64,000 bases of DNA from an uncultured Prevotellaceae bacterium (lineage in GTDB: Bacteria > Bacteroidota > Bacteroidia > Bacteroidales > Bacteroidaceae). Below the pieces are notes generated by a model, which worked only from the letters and a program-made list of their open reading frames with translations, was not told the origin of the DNA and did not search any database. A program made the position numbers and the translations under genes. Positions 8,371 through 15,946 of this stretch are shown in pieces. The stretch's first letter is position 1; each line of letters opens with the position of its first letter. The stretch covers positions 31,056 to 95,055 of the forward strand of contig CACWWZ010000002.1 of assembly GCA_902764705.1 (NCBI GenBank), in the 5' to 3' direction.

Positions 8371-9714
8371 TTATCTCCTTCTCTTTTTACTCGTTGACTT
8401 ACGCTTCTTACTCGTCGTAGTGCGCTTTTTGGCTGTTGTCTTCTTGCGGGTGGCCGTAGTGCGTCTGCCCTTGACGCGTACCGTACGCTTGCTGACGCGC
8501 GCCTTCTTGCCGCGTGCGTAGCGCTTGCTCTTATGGTAATAGGTCGGCACGTCGTCCTTGACCTCGACTTCCGTACGCTTATTGAACAGCTCATCGCTCT
8601 TGTAGTTGTACACGGAGTCCTCCATGTCGATGAACTTGCCCACCTCGGTCTGTGGCAATCTCAGTGCATAGGGTTCAGTAGCTCCCGGTATCACGTCACG
8701 ACGATACATGGGGTTCAGCGAGCGCAGAAGGTCGATGTTGATGCCCACTACCTCGGCCACCTGCTCCAAATGCAGGTTGCGGCTCACCATGACGGTGTCT
8801 GTCTTGGCGGGCAGACGGGTCGACATGGGGCAGATGTTATGCTGTGAGTAGTAAGTCATGATATAGTTGGCGGCGATGAATGCCGGCACGTAGCCGCGAG
8901 TCTCGCGCGGCAGATAGGGATAGATGTGCCAATAGTCCTTGATGACGGGTGCTGCCTCGCCCTCTGGGGTCTTTGCCGTAGTGGCATTGGCACGTCGGAT
9001 GGCCTTGTTGATATTTTCCGGACCGCAGTTGTAGGCGGCAATCACAAGGTTCCAGTCGCCGAATATTTTGTAGAGGTCTTTCAGATAGCGTGCTGCGGCG
9101 TACGACGACTTTACGGGGTCGCGACGCTCGTCGACCAGCGAGTTCACCTGCAGACCGTATTGCTTGCCCGTACCAATCATAAACTGCCAGAGTCCTGATG
9201 CTCCCACACGACTGACGGCTGTGGGGTTCAGGGCCGATTCGATGATGGGCAGGTATTTCAGTTCCAGGGGCAACTGGTACATCTCCAGCGCCTCCTCGAA
9301 AATAGGCATATAGAAGTTCGATGCTCCCAGCATATAGCTGATGCTGCGACGCAGGCGTCCACTGTAGCGGTCGATAAATTTCTGCACCACGTCGTTGTAG
9401 GCCATCTCCATGACGGTGGGGATGCGGCTCAATCGCTCGATATACTCCTCCTTGGTGTAGATGGGGTTCTCGTCGCGCATGTTGCAGTCGTTATCGTCCA
9501 GATAGGTCTTGGACATATAGAGATTCAACAGCGAGTCCAGGTCGTAGGTCATGGCCTCCGGAAATTCAATGATTTCCTCATTGCCTGTCTGGTCGGTGAC
9601 CACGAGTTCGTCCTCGTCGTCGACATCGTCCTCATCCTCAACCTCTATCTGTGCCATTGCTCCCGTGGCCGACAGCATCATGGCAAGTATCATCAATAGT
9701 ACTTTTTTATTCAT
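8371..9714 (-). CDS. Membrane-bound lytic murein transglycosylase (SLT family, MltD-like)
   Basis: A 447-residue periplasmic enzyme that cleaves peptidoglycan glycan strands. The start at 9714 (MNKKVLLMILAMM) gives a clean signal peptide; the upstream start at 9747 adds 11 residues without signal character. An acidic segment follows (EVEDEDDVDDEDE). The SLT domain spans about 135-270, with catalytic Glu159 in PIIESALNP, then GASGLWQFM and AAYNCGP. A LysM-like stretch follows (LHLEQVAEVVGINIDLLRSLNP). The last 55 residues are almost wholly Lys/Arg/Thr/Ser, a basic tail that could bind wall polymer or DNA. Neighbours: DUF5683 upstream, relA/spoT 3 bp downstream. Confidence 0.9.
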   Translation of the reverse strand: MNKKVLLMILAMMLSATGAMAQIEVEDEDDVDDEDELVVTDQTGNEEIIEFPEAMTYDLDSLLNLYMSKTYLDDNDCNMRDENPIYTKEEYIERLSRIPTVMEMAYNDVVQKFIDRYSGRLRRSISYMLGASNFYMPIFEEALEMYQLPLELKYLPIIESALNPTAVSRVGASGLWQFMIGTGKQYGLQVNSLVDERRDPVKSSYAAARYLKDLYKIFGDWNLVIAAYNCGPENINKAIRRANATTAKTPEGEAAPVIKDYWHIYPYLPRETRGYVPAFIAANYIMTYYSQHNICPMSTRLPAKTDTVMVSRNLHLEQVAEVVGINIDLLRSLNPMYRRDVIPGATEPYALRLPQTEVGKFIDMEDSVYNYKSDELFNKRTEVEVKDDVPTYYHKSKRYARGKKARVSKRTVRVKGRRTTATRKKTTAKKRTTTSKKRKSTSKKRRR

Positions 9715-9744
9715 TCTCAGCAACAACTCTGTGCTTAAACATAT

Positions 9745-9794
9745 CATAATTCCTAATTCCTAATTTCTAATTCCTAATTTCTAATTCCTAATTA
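9745..9794 (-). repeat. Heptad array between DUF5683 and transglycosylase genes
   Basis: Plus-strand units alternate ATTCCTA and ATTTCTA with 7-nt spacing for about 45 bp. The array starts directly after the TGA (9795-9797) of the upstream DUF5683 gene and ends about 30 bp before the transglycosylase start. Confidence 0.85.
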
Positions 9795-10538
9795 TCAAAA
9801 GTTCAACGTACAGCTTACTCCCAGCGACTGTGCTTCCAGCCAATTACCCCCTGAATGATTGGGCAGCACGGCAGGTTCTACCTTCAGACTCAGGTCGCGT
9901 GAGATGTCGAACTGCGAGAGTTCTGCGTCCACGTAGGCATCGATGACCGAGATGGCATAGACACCCAGCATCACGAAGAAACTCATGTCGCGCCAGCGGC
10001 GGTATTTGTCCTTACGGCTCTTGAAAATCGTCTTGTAGCGCTCCTCGTTGGCTGGCGTAATCTGTTTGCCCAGATGCAGGAACTTGTTGTAGCTGGCCGT
10101 TCCCGGGTCGTCGTCCATGATGTCGAGATAGGCCTGCGAATAGTCCTTATACATCATGTTGTTCCACGTCAGTGCGTAGATGCAACCCATGAATCCACCA
10201 TAGATAATGGGCAGTTTCCAGTATTTGCGGTTGTAAATCTGTCCTGCCCCAGGTATCACCAGTGCCAGCCAGAGGGCTCGCTGAGGGTTCGGCTTCCAGG
10301 TGTTCCAGTCACGCTTGACATGTTCCTTGTGCTGCTTCTTGACAACGACGGAAATGGTGTCTTCCGCCAGTTTCTCGGCATCGGCCATAGCCAGCGAATC
10401 GAGGGGTGCCAACAGTCGTCCGATGCTGTCGCCCGTCTCAATGACGGCCAGCTTCTCCTGCTGGGCATAGCCGTTCAGGCCAGCCATCATCAGCACCGCC
10501 GTCAACAGCCATCTGCTTATATGTCGTTCAATGTTCAA
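9795..10538 (-). CDS. DUF5683 membrane protein
   Basis: A 247-residue Bacteroidetes protein of unknown function, habitually next to parAB and lytic transglycosylase genes as here. An N-terminal signal/TM segment (WLLTAVLMMAGLNGYAQ) is followed by a conserved region with WxxxPxRALWLALVIPGAGQIYNRKYWKLPIIYGGF, a pattern in which two hydrophobic helices flank a GAGQ-Y turn, and another helix (MSFFVMLGVYAISVIDAYVDA). There is no ATG before the signal sequence; the plausible start is TTG at 10538, which lies inside a heptad array holding several alternative in-register TTG codons. Start uncertain by a few codons. Confidence 0.75.
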   Translation of the reverse strand: MNIERHISRWLLTAVLMMAGLNGYAQQEKLAVIETGDSIGRLLAPLDSLAMADAEKLAEDTISVVVKKQHKEHVKRDWNTWKPNPQRALWLALVIPGAGQIYNRKYWKLPIIYGGFMGCIYALTWNNMMYKDYSQAYLDIMDDDPGTASYNKFLHLGKQITPANEERYKTIFKSRKDKYRRWRDMSFFVMLGVYAISVIDAYVDAELSQFDISRDLSLKVEPAVLPNHSGGNWLEAQSLGVSCTLNF

Positions 10539-10563
10539 AGTTCAATGTTCAATGTTCAACATT
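10528..10563 (-). repeat. Heptad array spanning parB stop and DUF5683 start
   Basis: Minus-strand units GAACATT, GAACATT, GAACTTT, GAACATT. The parB TGA (10549-10551) and the likely TTG start of the next gene (10536-10538) both lie inside the array. Confidence 0.85.
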
Positions 10564-11481
10564 CGCCCCGTCCAGCGCATTCATGATTCGCTCCAACTGC
10601 TCTTCGTTGTCAAACTGTAGGGTAATCTTTCCTTTGCCTTTCGGCGAGTAGGTCATCTGTACCTTGGTCTGGAAGAATTGCGCCAGACGCTCTTTCAGGA
10701 TATTGAACTCCTCGGGCAGCTTTGCACTGGCGGCAATTTTTCCTTTGGCGGTCTTGACGTCGTTGCCGCTTTTCAGACTCTGAATCAGTTCCTCCACTTT
10801 GCGTACGGAGTACTGTTGCTGCTGCACCTCCTTGAAGAGTTTAATCTGCTGCGAGGGGCTTTCGATGGCTAACAATGCGCGCGCATGTCCCATCTCTATC
10901 TCATGGTTCTTCAGCGCCATCTGCACCTGTGCGGGCAGTTTCAGCAGTCGCATATAGTTGGTGACGGCGGCACGGCTCTTGCCCACACGCTCCGAAATCT
11001 TGGCCTGCGTCATGCCTGTGGTCTCAGCCAGATGCTGGTAGGCCAATGCAATCTCGATGGCGTTCAGATCCTCGCGCTGGATGTTCTCGACAAGTGCCAT
11101 CTCCATCGCGTTCTGGTCCTCTACCGTCACGATGTAGGCGGGAATGGTAGTCAGTCCGGCCAGCTGTGAGGCGCGCCAGCGACGCTCGCCGGCAATAATC
11201 TGGTACTTAGCACCCTCTATCTTACGAATGGTGATGGGCTGGATGATGCCCAACTCGCGGATGCTGGTGGCCAGCTCCTGCAGGGCGTCTTCGTCAAACT
11301 CGCGGCGCGGCTGGTTGGGGTTGGGCTCTATCTGACTGATTTCCACCTCATTCAGATTCGACGACCCCTCGGTATGTACCTCGCTATGTGTATCTATCAG
11401 TGCGTCCAGTCCGCGTCCGGCATCAATGTCGTCCAACCCGCGTCCCAGCACACTCCTGTCGTATTTCTTCTTTACAGCCAT
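10549..11481 (-). CDS. parB: ParB chromosome-partitioning protein
   Basis: A 310-residue ParB/Spo0J CTP-dependent DNA clamp for origin segregation. Typical N-terminus (VLGRGLDDI, GRGLDALI). The ParB/Srx box has NPNQPRR (54-60) and GERRWRAS (98-105), the CTP/parS-loading motif. A helix-turn-helix follows (TGMTQAKISERVGKSRAAVTNYMRLLKLP) with LLKLP, then the C-terminal dimerization domain. The reading frame ends inside a heptad array so that the last codons (GTT GAA CAT TGA) are repeat-derived. It follows parA with a 28-bp array-filled gap. Confidence 0.96.
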   Translation of the reverse strand: MAVKKKYDRSVLGRGLDDIDAGRGLDALIDTHSEVHTEGSSNLNEVEISQIEPNPNQPRREFDEDALQELATSIRELGIIQPITIRKIEGAKYQIIAGERRWRASQLAGLTTIPAYIVTVEDQNAMEMALVENIQREDLNAIEIALAYQHLAETTGMTQAKISERVGKSRAAVTNYMRLLKLPAQVQMALKNHEIEMGHARALLAIESPSQQIKLFKEVQQQQYSVRKVEELIQSLKSGNDVKTAKGKIAASAKLPEEFNILKERLAQFFQTKVQMTYSPKGKGKITLQFDNEEQLERIMNALDGANVEH

Positions 11482-11485
11482 ACTT

Positions 11486-11516
11486 CTCTCAACTCTAAAC
11501 TCTCAACTCTCAACTA
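11486..11516 (-). repeat. Heptad array filling the parA/parB junction
   Basis: Minus-strand units TTGAGAG, TTGAGAG, TTTAGAG, TTGAGAG. The parA TGA stop (11510-11512) is part of the first unit and the array ends three bases before the parB ATG, so the whole gap and the purine-rich ribosome-binding region are repeat. Confidence 0.9.
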
Positions 11517-12274
11517 TTCTTAGAAATGATCTCCTTCGCCAGTGCCAGATGGTTCTTGGCACCTGCCGACTCTGCGTCGTACAGAATGACGGGCAGTCCG
11601 TGCGACGGACTCTCCGACAACTTTACGTTACGCTGGATGACGGTCTTGAACACCAGTTCCTGGAAGTGGCGCTTCACCTCGTCGTAAATCTGGTTGGCCA
11701 GACGCAGGCGTGAGTCATACATCGTCAGCAGGAAACCTTCAATCTCCAACTTCGGATTCAGGCGCTTCTTCACAATCTTGATGGTGTTCAGCAACTTCGT
11801 GATACCTTCCAGTGCAAAGTATTCGCACTGCACGGGAATCATAATCGAGTTGGCTGCTGTCAGCGCATTCACCGTGATGAGACCCAGCGACGGCGAACAG
11901 TCAATCAGAATGAAGTCGTAGTCCTTCACGATAGGTTGCAACATGTTGGCAATCACCCGCTCGCGGTCGGGCATGCCGAGCATCTCGATTTCAGCACCCA
12001 CCAGATCGATGTGGCTGGGGATGATGTCCAGCCGTTCAATGTCTGTTGTATAGATGGCGTCACGAACGTCAGTCTTGTTGATGATGCACTCATAGAGCGA
12101 ACATTCCACGTCCTGGATATTGACACCCAAACCACTCGAGGCATTGGCCTGAGGGTCAGCGTCTATCACAAGCACGTTCTTCTCCAGAGTAGCCAGTGAA
12201 GCAGCCAAATTGATGGTCGTGGTCGTCTTACCCACGCCACCCTTCTGGTTTGCTAATGCAATAATCTTTCCCAT
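11510..12274 (-). CDS. parA: ParA/Soj chromosome-partitioning ATPase
   Basis: A 254-residue deviant-Walker ATPase that drives origin segregation with ParB. Walker A is KGGVGKTTTT (11-20), with the signature Lys of the family. Walker A' follows in LVIDADPQANASSGLG and Walker B in FILIDCSPSLG. Length and ending (HLALAKEI) are typical. It is first in the parA-parB-DUF5683-transglycosylase-relA run and has a well-formed promoter at 12307-12337. Confidence 0.96.
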   Translation of the reverse strand: MGKIIALANQKGGVGKTTTTINLAASLATLEKNVLVIDADPQANASSGLGVNIQDVECSLYECIINKTDVRDAIYTTDIERLDIIPSHIDLVGAEIEMLGMPDRERVIANMLQPIVKDYDFILIDCSPSLGLITVNALTAANSIMIPVQCEYFALEGITKLLNTIKIVKKRLNPKLEIEGFLLTMYDSRLRLANQIYDEVKRHFQELVFKTVIQRNVKLSESPSHGLPVILYDAESAGAKNHLALAKEIISKNS

Positions 12275-12306
12275 AATCTATCTTGACTTATGTACATAAT
12301 AGACTG

Positions 12307-12337
12307 CAAAGGTACGAATAAAAAACGGACTGACCAA
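12307..12337 (-). promoter_or_regulatory. Promoter of the parA operon
   Basis: The minus strand carries TTTG (12334-12337), a 19-bp spacer and TACCTTTG (12307-12314), an exact match to the Bacteroidetes housekeeping promoter. The expected transcript start leaves a leader of roughly 25 nt. The -33 element lies in the loop of the terminator hairpin of the upstream S41 gene. Confidence 0.85.
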
Positions 12338-12355
12338 AACTCAGTCCGTTCTTTT
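12320..12355 (-). terminator. Intrinsic terminator after the S41 peptidase gene
   Basis: The minus strand shows AACGGACTGA, a 7-nt loop, TCAGTCCGTT and then six T. This perfect 10-bp stem overlaps the parA promoter. Confidence 0.85.
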
Positions 12356-12439
12356 ACACCTTTTTATCTTTTTTAGAGAATCGCACTGACTTTACACTGT
12401 AAATGGTTTAAAATTCAGCTTCATCCCCCGCGAACTCTC

Positions 12440-14467
12440 TCATTTAATCACGACCTTGTGTCCATTGGTGATGTAAATGCCCTTCTGGGTGGGCTGGGTG
12501 CTCAGACGGCGACCATCCAGCGTGTACCACGCAGCACCACGCTCAACGCTAAATCTGGAACGCCCGGCTATACCGATGCCTGTGGCGTTCTGAAGGAGGC
12601 TGCTGACGTAGGGCACGTCGTAGAACTTCGAGTAGTCAAGCGTAGTGCCGTCGTCCTTCGTGTATGCGATGGGGATGGTGGGTGCCACACCCGGATCGAT
12701 GTTCACCCAGTTCATGTCAGTCAGACGGGAACGCGCTGACGACAGCTGGAACTGCAGGCCCTCGGGGGTGATGAACTGCTGTACGGCACAGGCGCCGCCG
12801 CCGCTCGTCTCGCCGACGACGGGGAATCCCATGTCCTTCATGAGCGAGGGTAACAGGTTGCCGCACGAGAAGGAGTTGTCGGTGGTCATCACGGCGTATT
12901 TCAGCTGGTAGCCCTTCCACACTTCCTTGTCCTTGTCGTCGAACACGCCGTCGAAGTTGCAGTCGACATCGTAGTATATCTTCTGCTTCTGACCGGTCAG
13001 CACGTTTTCGCTGTAGAAATGGCCCTGTCCGCCCATGAGTGCCGTCATGGCCATGACGACGTCGAGCGAACCGCCGGAGTTGAGGGCTATGTCGACCACG
13101 AGGTTCTTCACCTCCGGGTCGTCGTTGGCCTGCTTCATGGCGTCGAGCACTACGCTGATGTCGCCCAGGAAGTCCTCGTCGACGGCAGGCGTACCGCCCT
13201 GGCAGCCACCATCGTAGTAGTCCTTCCAGGCAGCGTAGTTGGCGGGACCGAAGTGCGGGAACAGCAGATAGGCCGTGTCGCCTTCCTTGTAATAGGTCAC
13301 GGAAGCTATTCCTTTGTCTTGGCGGGCCTTGGTCACCGCATTTCTCTTGGGATAGCTCAACAAACTGCTGACGTATTGTGTCACCATCGTGTACAGGGAC
13401 GGATAGGGGTCCTTCATGGCCGTAATACCCGATAGCCAGTCGCTGACGGCAGTGCTGGATCCCAATGTCAGATTGACTTTGAGATCGACATACATGGCGG
13501 TATGTCCGCCGTCGTTGAGCAGCGCATTCATACAGTTCATTCCGAAAATATACTCCTGCATCTTGGTGCTCTTCAGCAGCTTTTTGATGGTGGCTCCGTC
13601 TTCAATGCCGTCGAGGGCCTTGTCCAGGCCGTCCTTCTTGATGGCTGCCTCGAGCGGTGAGCGTCCGGGCATGCCGTAGAAATGGTCGACGGTGAAGCAC
13701 AGCTCCTTGTAGCAGAATTCGGCCATGTCGGCAGAGCGTGTCGTTTGGGATATCAGCTCTTCACTGCGCTGGGGAGTCATCATGCAGATATTGGAATTGT
13801 CGTTGTCGGTCGCCACGACGACTGTTTCGCCGTTATAGCCGGCAATGTGGTAGTACAGGTCGCTGTACATGTCGGCGATGGTGGCCAGCGGGAAGTAGAC
13901 GGCATTGTCGTCGCCGCGCAGGTCGATGCCGTACTTCTTGAAGTCGAAGGTGACGGTGACCTGTGCCGGTGTCAGTTCCTGGCTCTTGTAGCGCACGTAA
14001 GGGGCGCCGTCCAGGTAGGCGTTGTCCATACCCGGCTGTATCAAACCCATCAGGTTGGTGAATGACATGTAGTTGGCAGACGTGAACTGTTCGTCGGTGG
14101 TGTTCACCGTAGCCTCGGCGAACGGATTCTTCAGCGTGTAGTCGCCCTCGCCGTTCTTGATGACGGTGATGGTAGTGCCGGGGAGCACCAGCTCCTGGAA
14201 ATCGGCCGCGGAGATGTATGCCACCGAGGGCATGTCGTCGTAGAATCGCAGCGTGACGTTGCCGCCGTCCTCTCCGCCGCGGTTCACGGGCACCTGCCTG
14301 GTGAAATACTTGGTGGGGTCTTCGCTACTGCGGGCCTCAGCCCTTACTGTTGTACTGTCCGCCAGCGTCGGTGTTCTCCACTGTCTGGGCTTGACGGGAA
14401 TGGCTGCTGCCGACAGACTCAGCACTACGGCAGCAAACATAACTAATAGTCTTGTCATCTTCGTCAT
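12440..14467 (-). CDS. S41 family peptidase, secreted
   Basis: A 675-residue S41 (C-terminal processing peptidase-like) protein. Start at 14467 (MTKMTRLLVMFAAVVLSLSAAA) gives a signal peptide; 14458 is also possible, and 14557 adds 30 residues without signal character. The catalytic fold lies in the second half: NLVVDIALNSGGSLD, likely nucleophile in DNSFSCGNLLPS, and GETSGGGACAV. The end (AWYTLDGRRLS, KGIYITNGHKVVIK) resembles the short C-terminal modules of secreted Prevotella proteins and could be a type IX secretion signal, consistent with sprA here. A -7 box TAATTTTG lies 27 bp upstream and a terminator follows. Substrate unknown. Confidence 0.85.
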   Translation of the reverse strand: MTKMTRLLVMFAAVVLSLSAAAIPVKPRQWRTPTLADSTTVRAEARSSEDPTKYFTRQVPVNRGGEDGGNVTLRFYDDMPSVAYISAADFQELVLPGTTITVIKNGEGDYTLKNPFAEATVNTTDEQFTSANYMSFTNLMGLIQPGMDNAYLDGAPYVRYKSQELTPAQVTVTFDFKKYGIDLRGDDNAVYFPLATIADMYSDLYYHIAGYNGETVVVATDNDNSNICMMTPQRSEELISQTTRSADMAEFCYKELCFTVDHFYGMPGRSPLEAAIKKDGLDKALDGIEDGATIKKLLKSTKMQEYIFGMNCMNALLNDGGHTAMYVDLKVNLTLGSSTAVSDWLSGITAMKDPYPSLYTMVTQYVSSLLSYPKRNAVTKARQDKGIASVTYYKEGDTAYLLFPHFGPANYAAWKDYYDGGCQGGTPAVDEDFLGDISVVLDAMKQANDDPEVKNLVVDIALNSGGSLDVVMAMTALMGGQGHFYSENVLTGQKQKIYYDVDCNFDGVFDDKDKEVWKGYQLKYAVMTTDNSFSCGNLLPSLMKDMGFPVVGETSGGGACAVQQFITPEGLQFQLSSARSRLTDMNWVNIDPGVAPTIPIAYTKDDGTTLDYSKFYDVPYVSSLLQNATGIGIAGRSRFSVERGAAWYTLDGRRLSTQPTQKGIYITNGHKVVIK

Positions 14468-14493
14468 TTTTATCTTTTGCTGTTTTTTGGCCA

Positions 14494-14501
14494 CAAAATT
14501 A
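14494..14501 (-). promoter_or_regulatory. -7 promoter box for the S41 peptidase gene
   Basis: The minus strand reads TAATTTTG, fitting TAnnTTTG. No TTTG is found at the standard -33 spacing. Confidence 0.5.
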
Positions 14502-14664
14502 CAACTTTTTTGGCAAATAACTGTCCATTTGTTCAAGTTTAACGTTATTTCCAGCATAAATTGCTATTCTGTCAGTATCAAATTGTTGGCAACCATGGGA
14601 TATAAGCGCCACAAGCTAAATAACAGAGCCGCATACAGGTTGAAGGAGATAATCCTCTGAAAGT

Positions 14665-14745
14665 AAAACAAGTTGTTTTGGTATCGTAGAAGGCATCCTT
14701 TTCATGGCTTAAAGGCAGGTTAATCACACCAAAACAACTTGTTTT
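14665..14745. repeat. 18-bp perfect inverted repeat, 45-nt spacer
   Basis: AAAACAAGTTGTTTTGGT at 14665-14682 is the exact reverse complement of the sequence at 14728-14745. Each arm is itself almost palindromic (AAAACAA-CTTGTTTT), so the region can form one long or two small hairpins. No transposase is nearby. Confidence 0.75.
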
Positions 14746-14896
14746 GCTGTTATGATGGTATATGATGCTTTTCACAAAAGGGTCATATAGGTTAATAGCC
14801 TGATATTAAATAAGTTAAAGCAAAATATGATGCTTTTGCAAAAATGTACCGTTTAAAAAAGTAAAAGAGTAAGATAAACATGATGGCGGTACGTCG

Positions 14897-14992
14897 CCGC
14901 GCAGTAGCACCGCTGAGGTCTCGGAGGATTCCTTGCGTCCGCACAGTAGCGTCGCTGAGGTCTCAGAGGCTCTTCTGCGTCCGCGCAGTTGG
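14897..14992. repeat. 42-nt tandem repeat, 2.3 copies
   Basis: Copies begin at 14897, 14939 and 14981 with CCGC-CAGTAGC or a variant, then CGCTGAGGTCTC-GAGG. The exact 42-nt period is a multiple of three, compatible with a 14-residue protein repeat (A-SETSA-LL-GR), but no gene frame around it is credible. Confidence 0.75.
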
Positions 14993-15088
14993 GGCAAAAG
15001 ATGGAGGGCGGTGCCGTCCGCCGTGGCGTAGGGGCCGCCCTCCTTGGTGTATGTCGCGCCTCACGCGGGGTGAGCACGCCGTTGGTCA

Positions 15089-15394
15089 TTACTCTAATGT
15101 GAAGACAATCGACGTTACCCCATTGGCCGAACCAGTGAAGCTGACGCTCGATGCGTCGCCAGTCCAAGTGGAGGTGTAGGTTCCATAATCATGATCGTTC
15201 GTCCAGCCACTGATATCAGCATGCATGGTAGCGGTAATGACGATGCTCTTGAAATGCTTGCCTGTCGGGGCGGTAAAGGTAAGACCTGAGCCATTTGCAT
15301 CAAGCTGGCCATCGTCAAAGTCCAGGTCGCCCATGCCGGAGAGCGTCACCGATGTCGAAGATTTGTCCTCGGCTGGTTTCCACATAGTAGTCAC
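15089..15394 (-). pseudogene. C-terminal remnant of a secreted surface protein
   Basis: The 101-residue frame ends with a pattern (FKSIVITATM, YTSTWTGDASSVSFTGSA, NGVTSIVFTLE) that resembles the closing module of large Prevotella surface or leucine-rich-repeat proteins. It has no signal peptide and only a GTG start, and it is abutted on its 5' side by a different small reading frame (15315-15461), so it is most likely a fragment of a lost gene. The function of the complete protein cannot be deduced. Confidence 0.5.
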
Positions 15395-15461
15395 GCCCGT
15401 CCTCCGTCCAATCCTTATAGGGCGCGAGGCGGCAAATACGGGTCAGGTCGAGCGGATTCAT
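15315..15461 (-). CDS. Small hypothetical protein, 48 residues
   Basis: The frame starts ATG at 15461, three bases after the previous small gene, and ends TGA at 15315-15317. It begins MNPLDLTRICRLAPYKDWTE and contains DYYVETSRGQIFDIGDA, which looks like real protein, but its C-terminus runs into the surface-protein remnant in another frame, so it may be truncated. No family recognised. It probably shares a promoter with the 15465-15611 gene. Confidence 0.35.
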   Translation of the reverse strand: MNPLDLTRICRLAPYKDWTEDGRDYYVETSRGQIFDIGDALRHGRPGL

Positions 15462-15464
15462 CGG

Positions 15465-15611
15465 TTAGATGCTAAGTTGGAGACGTTCCTGGCGAATCTT
15501 TTTAATCTCTTCTTCGGCCCGCTGCTGCCACTCGTGCTTGCGACGGATGGACTCGCGGAAGGCGGCGATAATCTCGTCGCGGGTACGGTTCTTGTATGCT
15601 GCTGATACCAT
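15465..15611 (-). CDS. Small charged helical protein, 48 residues
   Basis: ATG at 15611 to TAA at 15465-15467. The product begins MVSAAYKNRTRDEIIAAFRE and ends IKKIRQERLQLSI; it is highly charged with no predicted strand breakers, so a single long helix is likely. A -7 box TATCTTTG sits 33 bp upstream. The next small frame starts three bases after its stop, an operon-like arrangement. Not a family I recognise; possibly a remnant of a mobile region. Confidence 0.5.
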   Translation of the reverse strand: MVSAAYKNRTRDEIIAAFRESIRRKHEWQQRAEEEIKKIRQERLQLSI

Positions 15612-15643
15612 AATTATATTGATTTAGAATGTTATTACGGTTG

Positions 15644-15651
15644 CAAAGATA
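15644..15651 (-). promoter_or_regulatory. -7 promoter box for the small gene pair
   Basis: The minus strand reads TATCTTTG, 33 bp upstream of the ATG at 15611. No -33 TTTG at normal spacing. Confidence 0.5.
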
Positions 15652-15885
15652 CGAAAGTTTTTGGAAATAAATTCCATTCCCCTCCAAAAATTAACAAATC
15701 GTCACGAAAAAGGCAGGGATGCACCGACTTGCATATCCCCGCCCATGTCGGCTTGCGGGAGTGGGCGATGCCATAGGGACGGGAGGCTGGCATACTGATG
15801 TCTGAAGAAAGAAGGTATGAAGAACCTGCTGTTCGGAGGTGAGCAAATGCACCAACGCTTTAAAGGGTTGACAATAAAAAAATCC

Positions 15886-15916
15886 GCGAAACAGCAACAT
15901 GTTTCGTGGATTTTTC
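15886..15916. terminator. Hairpin flanked by A and T runs
   Basis: AATCCGCGAAACA and TGTTTCGTGGATT form a 13-bp stem with one G-T pair and a short loop, preceded by seven A and followed by T. It could terminate in either direction and insulates the surE promoter. Confidence 0.55.
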
Positions 15917-15917
15917 G

Positions 15918-15925
15918 TATCTTTG
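15918..15925 (+). promoter_or_regulatory. -7 promoter box for surE-lpxB
   Basis: TATCTTTG, 22 bp upstream of the surE ATG. The -33 position lies in the hairpin and has TTTC rather than TTTG. Confidence 0.65.
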
Positions 15926-15946
15926 CAGAAAAATTAGGACGAACAG

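Larger units (their letters stand above)
14502..15088. other. Gene-poor gap with repeats
   Basis: No convincing gene. It contains an 18-bp inverted repeat (14665-14745), a 20-nt imperfect direct repeat (TATGATGCTTTT core at 14760 and 14826), and a GC-rich 42-nt tandem repeat (14897-14992). The left half is AT-rich and the right half GC-rich, suggesting joined fragments of different origin. Confidence 0.6.
15612..15917. other. Intergenic gap before surE
   Basis: No supportable gene. It contains the -7 box of the small gene pair at 15644-15651, a GC-richer stretch without recognisable content at about 15710-15800, and a hairpin just before the surE promoter. Confidence 0.5.

Noticed and set aside
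12440-12520. C-terminal module of the S41 peptidase as a definite T9SS sorting domain
   Set aside because: The GRRLS and KGIYI pattern is suggestive, but the region is short and I could not separate it from generic Prevotella C-termini, so it is given only as a possibility in the gene entry.
14578-14775. A 65-codon minus-strand frame over the 18-bp inverted repeat
   Set aside because: It consists largely of the repeat arms read as protein, lacks a plausible ribosome-binding region, and its composition (Cys, His, Thr) is not gene-like.
14897-14992. 42-nt tandem repeat as a CRISPR array
   Set aside because: Units are contiguous with no unique spacers, there are only 2.3 copies and no cas genes.
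15691-15900. A 69-codon minus-strand frame before surE
   Set aside because: No recognisable motif, no promoter, and its start lies in the hairpin next to the surE promoter.
15895-15912. A parS-like half palindrome (ATGTTTCGTGG) given the parAB genes nearby
   Set aside because: Only one half fits TGTTNCACGTGNAACA; the sequence is better explained as one arm of the terminator hairpin.
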